Shown here: positions 21,650 through 31,821 of the stretch, piece by piece
Layout of the letters: every line of letters begins with the position of its first letter
How positions within the stretch are numbered: the first letter of the stretch is position 1
Assembly (NCBI GenBank): GCA_949317995.1
Contig: OX439050.1
Span: forward strand, 54,127,777 to 54,191,776
Origin: Acholoe squamosa
Taxonomy: Eukaryota; Annelida; Polychaeta; Phyllodocida; Polynoidae
Length of the DNA: 64,000 bases
Direction: 5' to 3'
The notes under the pieces: generated by a model
Databases searched by the model: none
What the model was told of the DNA's origin: nothing
What the model saw: only the letters and a program-made list of their open reading frames with translations
Program-made: the position numbers and the translations under genes

Positions 21650-21890
21650 GGCAAACCTAAAGAGGGGAGTGTATGGTAGGGTAAAATAGGGTAGGATAGA
21701 ATAGGGTAGGGTAGGATAGGGTAAAATAGGGTAGGGGTAAGGGTAGGGTAGGGATGGGTTGGGGTGGGTATAAAAAACTATGGGGTGGGGGGGTGGGGGC
21801 ACCCCTCAAGTATGGGGGGTTGGGGGTTGTTGGCCCAGGCTGGCCGCCCAAAAACCCCACCTAATACCCTACCCTACGCTGCCCTACCCT
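21650..21890 (+). repeat. Degenerate GGGTA-type G-rich tract with inverted complement
   Basis: Twelve or so G-runs are arranged as TAGGGTAGGG/TAAAATAGGG variants (21657-21770), then longer G-runs (21781-21840), followed by TACCCTACCCTACG and CCCTACCC on the same strand (21865-21890). It has clear potential for G-quadruplex or hairpin formation. It separates two Polinton genes. Confidence 0.85.
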
Positions 21891-21900
21891 TTTTGCTGCT

Positions 21901-22296
21901 ATGGAGTTTCACCTTTCGGACAAGTTGTTATTCAAGATAAGTTAAAAAATATCGGAAAAAGACTACCCTCGATTAGGGGTTTATTTAGGACTTAGACTAA
22001 GTTTAATGAATTACATGGAAAAAACACCATCTCTTCGTTCTATGGGGAGAAAAATGCTCATATCATGAAACAGGAAGAACGTGCGTTGCAAGTGGATGGT
22101 TTTAAGACAAGCATTAAGTGACATTTTTGAAGTCCTGATGGTGTGGAAACATCGAGAGATATCTCATCCAAGCACTCTTATAGCCAGTTTGAACAACATG
22201 GGTCTTTTTGACGTAGCACTTTACGTGGAAGGTTTAAGAGAGGGTTCTCCTGACTTAAAAGAGGACAAGGTGGCTCCTTTGGTCACTCTGGTTTAA
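21901..22296 (+). pseudogene. Polinton-borne death-fold (death-domain-like) protein, two nonsense codons
   Basis: A single frame from ATG 21901 to the stop at 22294-22296, interrupted only by TAA (21943-21945) and TGA (22066-22068). Its pattern fits a death domain: an amphipathic first helix, KISEKDYPRLGVYLGLRLS (the helix 2-3 'LxxxLGL' region), then FEVLMVWKHR (conserved Trp of helix 5) and STLIASLNNMGLFDVALYVE (helix 6). Death domains assemble apoptotic and innate-immune signalling complexes. An acidic tail follows. It lies 13 bp before the ATPase gene. It could alternatively be a DED or CARD; profile comparison is needed. No host death-domain gene is visible in the window. Confidence 0.6.
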
Positions 22297-22309
22297 GATT
22301 TCATCCAAC

Positions 22310-22962
22310 ATGGATCACAAGGAAGAGGAGGTTATTTTTGACCCACGTCTACAAAGCCCCTTCACCATGATAATAGCTGGACCTACTTCTTGTGGAAAAA
22401 GTCCACTTGTTTTCATGTTGACAAAAGGTGTAGACGAGATGGTAACTCCAAAAATACATGACATATACTACTGCTACAGTCAATGGCAAGATGGATTCGA
22501 TGAAATGGTGAAGTTGGGAGTTAAGTTCAACAAAGGTCTTTTTTCAGAAGACTTTTTGTTTGAGGATAAAAGAGACGTGACTAAACATGGACCTTATGGA
22601 TCCTGAGTACGTTCCTACCATAGTCACACCATCGCAGTTTAATTGTAATTTTTATTACACAAAACTTGTTTTTCAACAATCCTGCCTTCAGAACATTGAG
22701 CTTAAATGCACACTACCTAGTGGTTTTTAAGAACCCTAGAGACATGAGTCAAATAGGACACATCAGCAAACAGGCCTTTCCTGGACAAAAATCCTTTCTG
22801 ACGGAGGTATATAACTCAGAAACCAAAGAGAAGCATTCATATATCCTATTGGACTTTAAGCAGAGCACACCTAACGAGCTGAGGGTAAGGAACAGCATAA
22901 CAACTCCTTGGAATACCTTGGTTTTCATTCCTAAAGCTCCAGCTTCAAAAAGAAAACGTTAG
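22310..22962 (+). pseudogene. Polinton packaging ATPase (FtsK/HerA, A32-like), frame-shifted
   Basis: The N-terminal half has FTMIIAGPTSCGKSPLVF, the Walker A loop (Pro where Thr is usual). Walker B lies in another frame as NMDLMD near 22590. The C-terminal half has HHRSLIVIFITQN (after a TAG), then the family signature FKNPRDMSQIG near 22730 and a basic end (KAPASKRKR) at 22962. At least two frameshifts and one stop. The enzyme would pump DNA into capsids. It lies between the death-fold gene and a small basic virion gene, the usual Polinton neighbourhood of capsid genes. Confidence 0.92.
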
Positions 22963-22966
22963 GATT

Positions 22967-23322
22967 GTGACCAAAAAATCTACTACTGGAGGAAAATTGA
23001 AACTTTTAAGGAAGCATTACCACTTGTTGAAACACATATCCAAATGTTCCTCGGAAGAGTGTTCCCAAATCATAAAAGGCTTGAGTGATGAGGTTATCAG
23101 GTTAATGAGTCAAATTTGTGTCAATGTCATAACAAAAACCTGTTGCGTAACGAATCAGACACAGTTAAACGTCTAACACCCTATAAGAAAGAACTGAAGG
23201 CAGTGACTAGGCACAAGGCTACCGTAAAGCAGAAAACCTTTGAGCAAAAGGGTGGATTTTTAGGAACCATATTGGGTCTAGCCTTACAGCTAATAACAGG
23301 TCTCATAGGAGCACGTCGATAA
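22967..23322 (+). pseudogene. Small basic Polinton protein with C-terminal KGGFL-hydrophobic segment
   Basis: Two overlapping frames make one protein: KLKLLRKHYHLLKHISKC...SDEVIRL, then RLTPYKKELKAVTRHK and FEQKGGFLGTILGLALQL. The frame shifts at about 23120-23170. A basic helical body ending in a GGFL-plus-hydrophobic tail is a recurrent companion of the capsid genes in Polinton-like elements. Function unknown; membrane or core association is plausible. It follows the ATPase by 4 bp and precedes the next gene by 4 bp. Confidence 0.7.
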
Positions 23323-23326
23323 GATC

Positions 23327-24280
23327 ATGTCTTATTCAAGGATGGCCCTCGTAAGAGCGGATCTTGTTCCCCGAGAAAAAAACCCTTCTCCTGTTACTAC
23401 TACCTCTCATGTTTCTACATCTCCGTCTCCTCCCCAGCCTGGACCTAGTGTTCAAGACCAGTACTACAGCACTCAACTTTTAAGGGAAGGTTTAACTCCT
23501 GATTCCAGCCTGGTTCAAGTCCTGAACCACCTTCAAAGTAAAGCACACGAGGTCCTTAACTCTCCTAACCTTAAACTGAAGGACAAGTTAAGGCAGTACA
23601 ATCAACTTATGATAAAGTCGGGAATATTAACTAAAAAAGCCGAGGCCTTAGGACAACGTAGGGAAGGACCCTATCCTGGTCGAGCAGTAGGACAAGGACC
23701 TGCAGCAGCAGCAAGGGGTATAAATAAAACTTTAGAAGACACCAACGATGACGACGATGACGGCACTTTCACAGATGACAGAGAAGTTCCCCAACTTCCT
23801 GACGATTCGGATGGAGACAGCGTAGATGAAGTTTATGGGGGGGAAGTACCTGGACCTCATGCAAAAGACAACACAGTGGGTATAGACGCCAACATCAAAG
23901 CAAGAATACCTGCCACTAACAGAATGACTGCTAAAAAAAACTCTACAGAGAATTATCATGTCATGGAAGTGAGATATTAAATTGGAACAGAGACGGGGAA
24001 ATATATGTCAACCGGGAGCGTGTTTCTGGAACCGACATAACAGATTTGTTAGCTTTTGCTGCCAGACCAAAGTCGTTGAGAAAGGACCAACCTAAAGGAA
24101 GCCAGGTCTTCATAAGAGCAGTTCAAAGGTTAAACCCCACCTTGAAATTTGTCAAAAACAAGTCGGCTTTTGTAGGATACAGTCCTTCTTTTGCTGCCAG
24201 TCCCTTGAAGAGGGCATCCCCTATCAAAAAGAGGAAAGTAAGTCAAAAAGGAACTGGACGTAAGTTGATATGGCACACAA
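23327..24280 (+). pseudogene. Conserved Polinton protein of unknown function (acidic middle, C-terminal WNxxGE domain)
   Basis: Frame 1 (23327-23980): MALVRADLVPRE start, a helical segment ending KDKLRQYNQLMIKS, then a strongly acidic DDDDDGTFTDD stretch. After a frameshift near 23960 the frame continues LNWNRDGEIYVN, GTDITDLLAFAAR, VFIRAVQRLNPTLKFV and a basic tail (KKRKVSQKG). This two-part plan (N-terminal helices, C-terminal 'W-x-x-x-G-E-I' domain) is seen in many Polinton relatives beside the integrase. It overlaps the start of the integrase frame. Role unknown. Confidence 0.65.
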
Positions 24281-25348
24281 GGCTTTGAAGAAAGATGTCC
24301 TCAGGTTTTACACAGATCCTAAACAACCTGGAAGTTTCACCAGTGTTTCTAAACTTCAACGTCATCACTTCAAGAAAACAAAGAAAAAAAACATAGAACA
24401 AGCATTGGAAGATGTAGCAGATACACCAGACACAAACCTTACAAGAGAAGATTTCCTAGAAGAAAAACACAAACATGGGGCATAGACAAACAGTAGCAAC
24501 TTGATCTTATAGACATGCGAGAATTTTCAAAGGAAAACAAAGGATACCAGTACATCCTAGCGGGAATAGATGTGTTTTCAAGGTATGGTTTTGGGCAACC
24601 CGTGAAAAGTAAGAGCGCTGATGACGTCACAGAGGCTTTCAAAAAAATGAGCAATGAAAGAAAACCTCAACAAATTCAAACTGACAAGGGCAAAGAGTTT
24701 GTCAACAAAATTTTTAAGAAACACTGTGAAGATGAAAACATCAATTTTTTCACAGGTGAAAACGACGACATGAAATGTGCCTTAGCTGAAAGGTTCAACT
24801 CTACTATTCAAGGAAAAATGTGGAGATGTTTCTCTCATTTCAATAACTACAAATGGGTTAACTTGCTGCCCGACTTGGTTAAGTCCTACAATCTAACTTA
24901 CCACAAAACCTTAGGAGCTGCCACTTTAGACATAAATAAAAATAACTCAGAAGTCTTGTTTTACAGGTTGTACGATCAACCTCAAAAGAAACAAGTTCCT
25001 GTCCTTAAGTTGAAGAAAAAAAATCAAGTGCGAATGCTGAAAACAAAGAAAACATTCAACAGAGGGTATGAACCTAACTGGACATAGGAAATATACACAG
25101 TGGACGGTGTTTCGCCCAAAGGGTACCACCTCAAAGATCTCCTTGGAGAAGAGATAAAAGGAAGCTTCTACGAACCTGAAGTTCAGAAGGTGCAAGCCAG
25201 TCACGGAAGATGCTACAACATAGAAAAAATAGTTAAATACAGAGGAAAAGGCAAGAAAAGAGAAGCCTTCATCAAGTGGAAGGGTTATGGAGACAAGTTC
25301 AACTCTTGGGAACCTGTTAAGAACATAGGCAAATGGCGTTTACCTTAA
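24270..25348 (+). pseudogene. Polinton integrase (rve DDE core) with C-terminal chromodomain
   Basis: The N-terminal segment (FYTDPKQPGSFTSVSKLQ) precedes the core. The core has DLIDM (first Asp), YILAGIDVFSRY, IQTDKGKEF (second Asp) and CALAERFNSTI (Glu), giving a complete D,D,E set. A stop just before the core (TAG near 24490) and another at about 25087 break it. The C-terminus (25200-25340) is a chromodomain: YNIEKIVKYRGKGKKREAFI then KWKGYGDKFNSWEP. It inserts the element with 6-bp duplications, and the chromodomain may steer target choice. It overlaps the next gene by 16 bp in another frame. Confidence 0.93.
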
Positions 25349-26650
25349 CTCTACCTAGCAACTCGTCTATGAATGTGTTTCCTGACAATACTTTAACAAG
25401 TTACAACACTATTTTGGCAGAATACATTAACTCTCCTATTCAGTTAGAGTGTGCTCTTCAAGAAATAACCTGTCCTACCACGTGGTACAACCTCAAAGAA
25501 GAAGCAATTCTCTTGGCAGAGGGAGAAAACGACATGAAAAACAACCTCCGCACTGTGGTAGCTTTATTAAACAAACGCAAAAGAGAATTTTTTCCTCTGG
25601 GAAGACCAGGAGCCCATAGTGTCTTCAGTAGATCTTCAAGCTCTACATCAAATCTAACAGCCCAATCTGCTTTGAAAAGAGGAGTGAAAATAACAAAGAA
25701 CCTACGTCATGTCTATCCTGTGGGACCTTCTGAAACCATTCCTCCTGTTGGTCCTGAAAGTGAAAGTTCACCGCCTCCTGCTGCTGCGCCTGAGACGCCA
25801 TCTGGAGGATCCACTTCTAACCAACCGTCACCAGAAGAGGAGGAGACGAAAGAAGAGGGGGAAAAGGAGGAGACACGGCAGGCAGAGAGAAAAGGGAAAT
25901 ATCGCCAGCTGTTGCTGAGGTGATGTCAATGGATGACAGGGGCAAAAGATCTGTTTCTTATTTTGAAGAAAATGCCGTCTTCACAGAATCTGCTCATGTT
26001 TTTCCTCTGTCTCCCAGTCAGTTACAGGCTGTGAAAATATCTACACACTTCAAAGAAATAAGTAGATTCCTCTCTAAGTATTACTTCAAGGAAAGGAGCA
26101 CCTACAAAATGTTTGCCTTAGAAGGTGTCAACCTGGAAAGCAACTCAGAGTTGATAGGATACTTGAACAGGACCATAAATAAACTACAGAGCATGTTGGT
26201 AAGAAAACTAAGAAACTACAGAAAGAACAACAAAGCCACCGTGTTTCACTACAACAGATACACTATGAAAAGTGTAATTTCCTTGCCTCCTGGTGTGGTC
26301 ATGCAACTGCCAGAAAACTTAGGGAAACAATTAGGTTTCGATGGAAGTGTTTTCCTGAGTGGCAAGACGGAAAGCCCCTTCGTAGTAGACCTTCAGTACA
26401 AAAGTCGATGTGCTTTCGTGTACTCTGACATAGTCAATCACAGTCTAGTGGGTGATTCTAAAGCACCCCTTTTGAGGCGAATCAACATAAATCGCTACAA
26501 CGGTGACATGCAAACCATAAGTTTTCAAAACTTGATATATCTCCCAGTCACTAGATAGGCATATACTTAAGAGACAAAACTGAGGAACCGATACCATTTG
26601 AAAGCGGATCAGTGTCGGTGGTACTTGCCTTCAGACCTCTTCAAGGATAG
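25333..26650 (+). pseudogene. Polinton minor capsid (penton-like) protein with Pro/Glu-rich insertion
   Basis: It starts MAFTLTLPSNSSMNVFPDNT, continues with CALQEITCPTTWYN (strand pair typical of the family), and has a later jelly-roll half (LPPGVVMQLPENLGKQLGF, FVYSDIVNHSLVGD, LLRRININRYNGD). It ends PIPFESGSVSVVLAFRP after a frameshift at 26558. Between the halves sits a low-complexity Pro/Ser/Glu-rich region (about 25730-25920) followed by a frame change at 25920. The family forms pentameric vertices of Polinton/adintovirus capsids. Confidence 0.9.
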
Positions 26651-26662
26651 AGGTATATCACC

Positions 26663-27113
26663 ATGCTTCACTACTATGGAACCCCTCCCTACCTGGCCCC
26701 TAGGGGTCAGTACGCTGAATACTACAGAAAATCACAGTTTGGGAACGGCGCTTTACCAGCATACAGAGGTAGGGGCAGACAAAGAGGACATGGACTGGGA
26801 TCGTTAATAGGTGGTTTACTGAGAGGAGCTGTTCCCCTCTTGAGTACTATAGGACGCTCAGCTGCCAAATCTGCAGGTAAAGCCTTGCTTTCTACAGGAG
26901 CTGGAGTGTTGTCAGATGTGGTAGCAGGAAAAGGTTTCAAGAAAAGCAACAGGTAAGCAGTTACTCAAAAGGGCTGCTTCTTCTGCTCAAGGATACATAA
27001 AAGGTTTATCTGGACCTCCTCCAGCCAAATGACGAGCAACCAGGAAGCATGGAGAACGTAAGGGACAACGAGGCAGAGGTAGAGGTCAAGGCAGAGGAAA
27101 CACCTTGTTCTAG
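26663..27113 (+). pseudogene. Polinton pX/pVI-like small virion protein with RG-rich tail
   Basis: MLHYYGTPPYLAPRGQYAEY, then GLGSLIGGLLRGAVPLLSTI and SAAKSAGKALLSTGAGVLSD, an amphipathic glycine/alanine-rich membrane-active-looking region. A frameshift occurs near 26950. The C-terminus continues with KQLLKRAASSAQGYIKG, one TGA, and an Arg/Gly tail (GQRGRGRGQGRG). It lies between minor and major capsid genes, where adenovirus-like core/lytic factors sit in Polinton relatives. It ends 2 bp before the major capsid ATG. Confidence 0.75.
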
Positions 27114-27115
27114 TC

Positions 27116-28371
27116 ATGAGTCTCATTCATCCCAAGGGTCAAGTATGTGCAGTAGGAGAACTAGACCTACACGCCTTACCTGTCACTCAAAAGGACATTT
27201 TAAAGTGTGAAGTAATAACCAAGACTACCAACAATGCCCTCACTCCACACACTGAGACATTTGACTTCACCTTCGAACCAAGCAACCTGTACACAGACCT
27301 CTCAGAAACTGAGATGTACATGGAACTGGAAGCCGTGGCGGCTGATGGAACAACTCACTTTGCCGTCGACATAGAAGCTGCTCCAGTCAACAACTTGGCA
27401 CACGCTCTCTTTGCATCCTGTCAGTTGCTCATAAATGGAGAGAAAGTCACCGGCAACAATGAAGACTATGGTCTCAAGGCCTACATTTTGGACACAATTT
27501 GTTGCAACAAAGAAGACAAAGAGACTCGACTGAAAGGATGTCAAAAGTACATGAAAGACACCTGTGGACACATGGAAGCCAGAGCGGATGCCAATGCAGG
27601 ATGGACGGCACGGAGAGCAGAATTCAGTGCCCGCAACAAACATGCCTTAGTGATGAGGCCGCACCTGGATTTAATCAAACAGTGCAAGGTGCTGCCTCCG
27701 AACTGTAAAATCAAGTTCATCTTCGAGAAGAATCAACCCAATTACTACATGATGCAAGCAGCCGATCAAAACTACTGGATCAAAATCACCAAAGCTGAAA
27801 TGTCACTTCTCCAAAACAGTGTCGCGACAAGGTGATAAAAACTCACGTCAGCAGTGTGAGGAACCCACATTGGGGACCATTCAACTATCACATAGCCAGG
27901 TGTAAAGTCACTAAACACACTTTGGACGGTGGCTCACAAGACTACAGTTGGACTCAACCTGACACTACTCAAATCCCCACCAGGATAGTCTTGTGTATGA
28001 TAAAGGAAACAGCAGCTGCTAGGACTAAGACAGAAAATCCTTTCAACTGCAGACATTTCAACGTGAAGGAAATTTGCGTAAGATATGACGATCAGAAGTT
28101 TGAGTTGAAGACTGACTTCGAAACAGGCAACTGCATCAGAGCCTACAGTCAAATGTTCATAGACAGTGGGTTGTGGGCTTTGGGGCAAGACTGTGACATA
28201 ACTTTGGAAGATTTCAAAGGTGGGTATTCCTTCTTTGTTTTCGACCTCACCCCAGACAGAGCACCTGAAGACAGCCGTATAAATCTAATCAAGCAAGGAA
28301 AGCTGGGCATTTCCCTCAGATTTGCCGCCCCGACTACTCATGCAATATCTGCCGTCTTGTGCTCCTTCTAA
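27116..28371 (+). pseudogene. MCP: Polinton major capsid protein (double jelly roll), one frameshift
   Basis: The first half (27116-27835) opens MSLIHPKGQVCAVGELDLHA, with EMYMELEAVAADG, CQLLINGEKVTGNNEDY and LPPNCKIKFIFEKNQPNYYM. The second half (to 28371) has VSSVRNPHWGPFNYHIARCK, RIVLCMIKETAA and FSFF-type strands, ending FAAPTTHAISAVLCSF. The single shift is near 27830, where the stop and the next frame overlap. Total length about 418 codons fits the family. It builds the icosahedral shell (hexon-like). Confidence 0.93.
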
Positions 28372-28436
28372 GACAACAACATCCAACTGATGGCTGACTG
28401 TCTTCCTGTCACAGACTACCACATGAACTGAGAAGA

Positions 28437-28913
28437 ATGAGAACTTCAGACATAATAGCTGCACTGGGAAACCATCCACACACAAGGCGTTTCTACCTGG
28501 GAACTTTTGCCAGTAATCAATGTCCTAAGAAACCAATTCCCTCTACGTGTTTCGTCAGTAACACAGATCCAAGTTCTAAACCTGGACAGCACTGGGTGGC
28601 GTTTTACATTTCTCATGAAGGGAACGTGTTCTACTTTGATCCCTATGGCTTACCTCCATTAACTATATATCACCAGAGGTTCATGCAGAAGTCGTCAGAT
28701 GGCCATGGGTCGTTCAGCAGATAACAAGTACAAAACTTTTACGCTAAAACGTGTGGAGCCCACTGCATTAACTTCCTTATACAGACATGTCGCACCAAGG
28801 ACCCACACCACACTGTGAAAAGGTTTTCTCAGGTGCCCTTCAACTTAATGGACAAAATAGTAAGACCCTTGCTGAGGAAAAGAGAGAAGAAGAGGAGAAG
28901 GATTTCGAAATGA
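28437..28913 (+). pseudogene. Polinton adenain-like maturation cysteine protease, frame-shifted
   Basis: MRTSDIIAALGNHPHTRRFY, then GQHWVAFYI (catalytic His), VFYFDPYG (catalytic Asp), a frameshift near 28720, and QNFYAKTCGAHCINFLIQ (oxyanion Gln and nucleophile Cys). The order His-Asp-Gln-Cys matches adenovirus-type (C5/Ulp1-like) proteases that cleave capsid precursors. The C-terminus is very basic (LRKREKKRRRISK) and ends at 28913, overlapping the next ATG by 4 bp (ATGA). Confidence 0.92.
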
Positions 28914-29212
28914 GTCCAGAAGAAGTAGCAGTGAAAACAGACGTGAGCAACCTGTTGGTGAGAGGGAAAGTTAAACGTGAATTGGACATGATAGACGGGC
29001 TTCAGAGCACGGCAGAAGTAATAGACAATATTCTCATGATTATGGGAGGGTTAATGGACAAAGTGGTAGCCCTGGAGGAGAATGACATAGGAAGAAGAGC
29101 CCTGAAGGATTTGATGGAGAGAATGCGGGCCTTAGAGGATCGTAGTCAAAGTCCAACTCCAGCTAAGACCGGGTGCAGTTGGTACTGCAACAAGAATTCA
29201 TTTTCCATATAA
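28910..29212 (+). CDS. Small helical Polinton protein (about 100 aa)
   Basis: The ATG at 28910 overlaps the protease stop; an upstream open frame to 28787 is just out-of-frame protease sequence. MSPEEVAVKTDVSNLLVRGK, then LQSTAEVIDNILMIMGGLMD and ALKDLMERMRALEDRSQ form an amphipathic/coiled-coil protein with a short Cys-containing end. It is intact. Last gene before the right TIR; a likely polyadenylation signal AATAAA follows near 29288. Function unknown. Confidence 0.6.
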   Translation: MSPEEVAVKTDVSNLLVRGKVKRELDMIDGLQSTAEVIDNILMIMGGLMDKVVALEENDIGRRALKDLMERMRALEDRSQSPTPAKTGCSWYCNKNSFSI

Positions 29213-29351
29213 TATCCATGTACTCTGCTTGCAAGCATATATCATTATAATGATTCATACCTAGCATGTACTCTGATTGGAAGAAACAATAAAAAGATTG
29301 AATTAAAAAAGAACCGAGTTGTTTCTTTGTTGCAGTTTAATCTGATATCAA

Positions 29352-29744
29352 AATGAGTCATAAGTATTGCGTAAATCCATAGAAATATTGCATCAGAACA
29401 TGAGTCATGGCTATTGTGTAATTTCTTACAAGCATTGCGCAATACACCTTCATACGTAAGTCATACGTTTTGCAAGTAGGTTAGTAGGTCACTTCCGGTT
29501 TGCAAGTAGGTCAACCATAGGTATTGCGCAATTCTCTTAATTCATTCAACTAGGTCAGGTCACTAGGTCAAATGGAATCCAGCTCTCTGATTGGTCGAAA
29601 AAACTAGGTCATGACCTTATGACATCACTTCCTGTCAAATCCAGCCCTCTGATTGGTTGAAACTAGGTCACTTCCGGTCTACCAGTAGGTCATGACCTAG
29701 TTAGTAGCTAATCCATTGCACCCAGTTTGCATGTATATACTACT
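29352..29744 (-). repeat. Polinton right terminal inverted repeat
   Basis: Reverse complement of 6395-6808, ending ...GTATATACTACT at 29744 and followed by TATAAT. It carries the same AGGTCA half-sites, CCAAT-type boxes and ATTGCGCAAT palindromes as the left copy. Divergence between copies is visible by eye, so the insertion is not very recent. Confidence 0.93.
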
Positions 29745-29845
29745 TATAATATTGAAGAAACTTCATTGGTCGATCTGCTAACTGTGATAGATTTATGGGC
29801 TGTGTCCATCATAAGAAGTAAGTTCTAAGTAATAGAATTACTAAC

Positions 29846-29914
29846 CTTCACTGGGGTTAGGTAAAGATTGAGATGCGGGAAAACAGTGGCGCCACCTTCT
29901 TCCACATCAGATAA
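29846..29914 (-). CDS. P4HA-like exon 12
   Basis: Acceptor TTCCAG, 69 bp in phase 0, donor GTTAGT. It reads LSDVEEGGATVFPHLNLYLT with PVK, the conserved 'SDVEAGGATVFP' strand of prolyl 4-hydroxylase catalytic domains. It lies only about 100 bp right of the Polinton end. Confidence 0.93.
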
Positions 29915-31821
29915 CTGGAATCAAACAACAATTTAAGGCAATGAACATCAAGGTAAAGTATCAGCCAGTGTAATACCAGGTCTTCAAAGTGCTGGGGTAA
30001 AAATATATTGAAAGGTTCAAATTCACGATGATATGTTTCTTGAATGAGTGCTTGTTTTGATTAAGGGCCCAGGTCTAGCCAGCTTGAAATAAACAAGCAC
30101 CCTGACGCTTATACTTAGACAAAGGTACACAAGAATTAGTCACCACTGAGATTTATCACACAAGGCGACCAATGAGGACCCGAACGCTAGATGGGGCTTC
30201 AAGGAGTCCAGGTAAACGCGATCCCAGTTTTCTTACCTGGGTTTCTTCAGGTAAAAAACATGTAAGAATCATGGGGTCACATTTACCTGGACTCCCTGAA
30301 GCCCCATCTAGTGTTAAACAGATCTCGGGTCCTCATTCAAGTGCTCCTTTGTATTTATCTCAAGTTGATATACAAATAGATACCATTGGTAGAATAGATG
30401 CTTTTAAAACTATATAGCATTAGTACAGAAATAAGAAGAATGGTTAAATAATTTTTATTCCACAACCAAACAAAGCCAAAAAGACCCCAAAAAAACAGAA
30501 AGTGGGAGGTTTCACAAAAATGACCCATAGATACCTTCTCAAAGATAATGACCTATTACTCTATTGCAATTGATACATCTAACAGTATTGATTGGTGTCA
30601 CTATAATATTTTTATGGTGTACCAGCGCCTACGGCGCTGTGATAATTGACAAAAGGTTATCACATTTTTAAATCCTTAGGTAGGTTATGGGAGCGCAGGT
30701 GTAGCTGGTTACTGACAGGTCCAGCAGAGAGTGAGATTGCAAATGTTGACAACATTGAATGAAAAAAAAATCATCATTTGCAATTACTAAAGAATTTTGC
30801 CATAAGAGTTGAGTTAAACATTCTTGCTACATAATACGAAGTGTAGGCAATTTAAGAAAACTGTAATTTTAGGGGATCAGATTTATAAAAAACCTAAGGT
30901 TCTAAGAAAGTGTCAATTTCGCAAGACTCTACTTCCGTTTTCACACTTCCGGGGCCACCAACTCGATCTCGGTACCTTTTTAGAAGAAGTAGGTTAACAA
31001 GATAACTTCTGACTGAAAATGTTAATGGTGATCCCAATATTTTTATCTGATATCTGTCTACAAATAGCCGAGTCAGCATCAGACCTCATAAACTTTTTGA
31101 AATCCATGGCTGATATTGTCCCCCTACCCCCTACTTTCTGAAAATCCTGGATCTGCCCCTGTAGAACACATAATTTAGCACTTTTAGGCCAATATTCCCA
31201 ATGTGTCCCTAGGGGTATATTGAGGACCATTATGTCGATATACCAGGCTGGTGCCACTTGCTAATTTTTTACTTTCAACAATTCCTCAGTCATTTTCATT
31301 TTCAGAAGTTTACAACACTGTCATTTGTCTGTCGAGATTGGAGCAAATGGAATTCGTATAACTCACTTGAGGGCAATATGACAGCCTCTCGATGTCAATA
31401 AAGACATTCGATACACAGAAATATGTCATTCCTATATTTATTTTTATATGTTTAGTTTAAGGGATGCAATGAAATTCAAAAAAACTCACTGTTTAATCGA
31501 ACTTTTGGACCAGATGCAGCCATGTTGGCCTTGACTGTTAACTTCTTGGTTGAGAGTGCTCCGCAGAAAATATAGTTCTCGATAAAAGATTCATTAATTT
31601 TTTGCTAAATTTAAATTTCCCTTCATCTTTAACTCCAGATAAGTCATATTTGTATTAAAATAAAGTTTACTAGGCCATTACAATGCTTACAAAACCTAAT
31701 TTTTGTTTAAATGTATGCACACATCGTTTCCTCTTTGTTCCTATATGGGTCAGGTCATCAGAAAGAGAATGATTTTGCCCTTGAAGGCCCTGAAAACCTA
31801 ATTTTCTGATTACTAAGTTTT
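29915..31821. other. Intron sequence with a foldback element; no gene
   Basis: No coding similarity. It contains the foldback at 30171-30337. The left LTR of the Gypsy-like element begins at 31822 after AAGTTT. Confidence 0.5.
30171..30337. repeat. Foldback/MITE-like hairpin of about 165 bp
   Basis: The left arm (ATGAGGACCCGA...CTAGATGGGGCTTC...GAGTCCAGGTAAA) is the reverse complement of the right arm at 30283-30337, with one arm carrying about 9 extra bases. The loop is about 65 bp. Confidence 0.85.

Larger units (their letters stand above)
6395..29744. mobile_element. Complete but decayed Polinton/Maverick (adintovirus-like) element, 23.35 kb
   Basis: The boundaries are set by terminal inverted repeats starting AGTAGTATATACATGC at both ends, flanked by TATAAA (left) and TATAAT (right). 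That is a 6-bp target duplication with one change; 6 bp is typical of Polintons. Between the repeats lie protein-primed DNA polymerase B, integrase with chromodomain, FtsK/A32-like ATPase, adenain-like protease, major and minor capsid proteins and small conserved genes, the full Polinton hallmark set. Leftward (minus) genes are the polymerase side and rightward (plus) genes the virion side, diverging near 19.7-20.1 kb. The usual size is 15-20 kb; the excess is a LINE inserted at about 7.34-14.15 kb. Nearly every gene carries frameshifts or stops, so it is a fossil. Confidence 0.95.

Noticed and set aside
21650..21890. Interstitial telomere
   Set aside because: Repeats are degenerate GGGTA/GGATA variants rather than regular TTAGGG and have a C-rich complement beside them.
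28787..28909. Upstream extension of the last Polinton ORF
   Set aside because: This part is the protease catalytic Cys region read in the wrong frame; the ATG at 28910 overlapping the protease stop is the better start.
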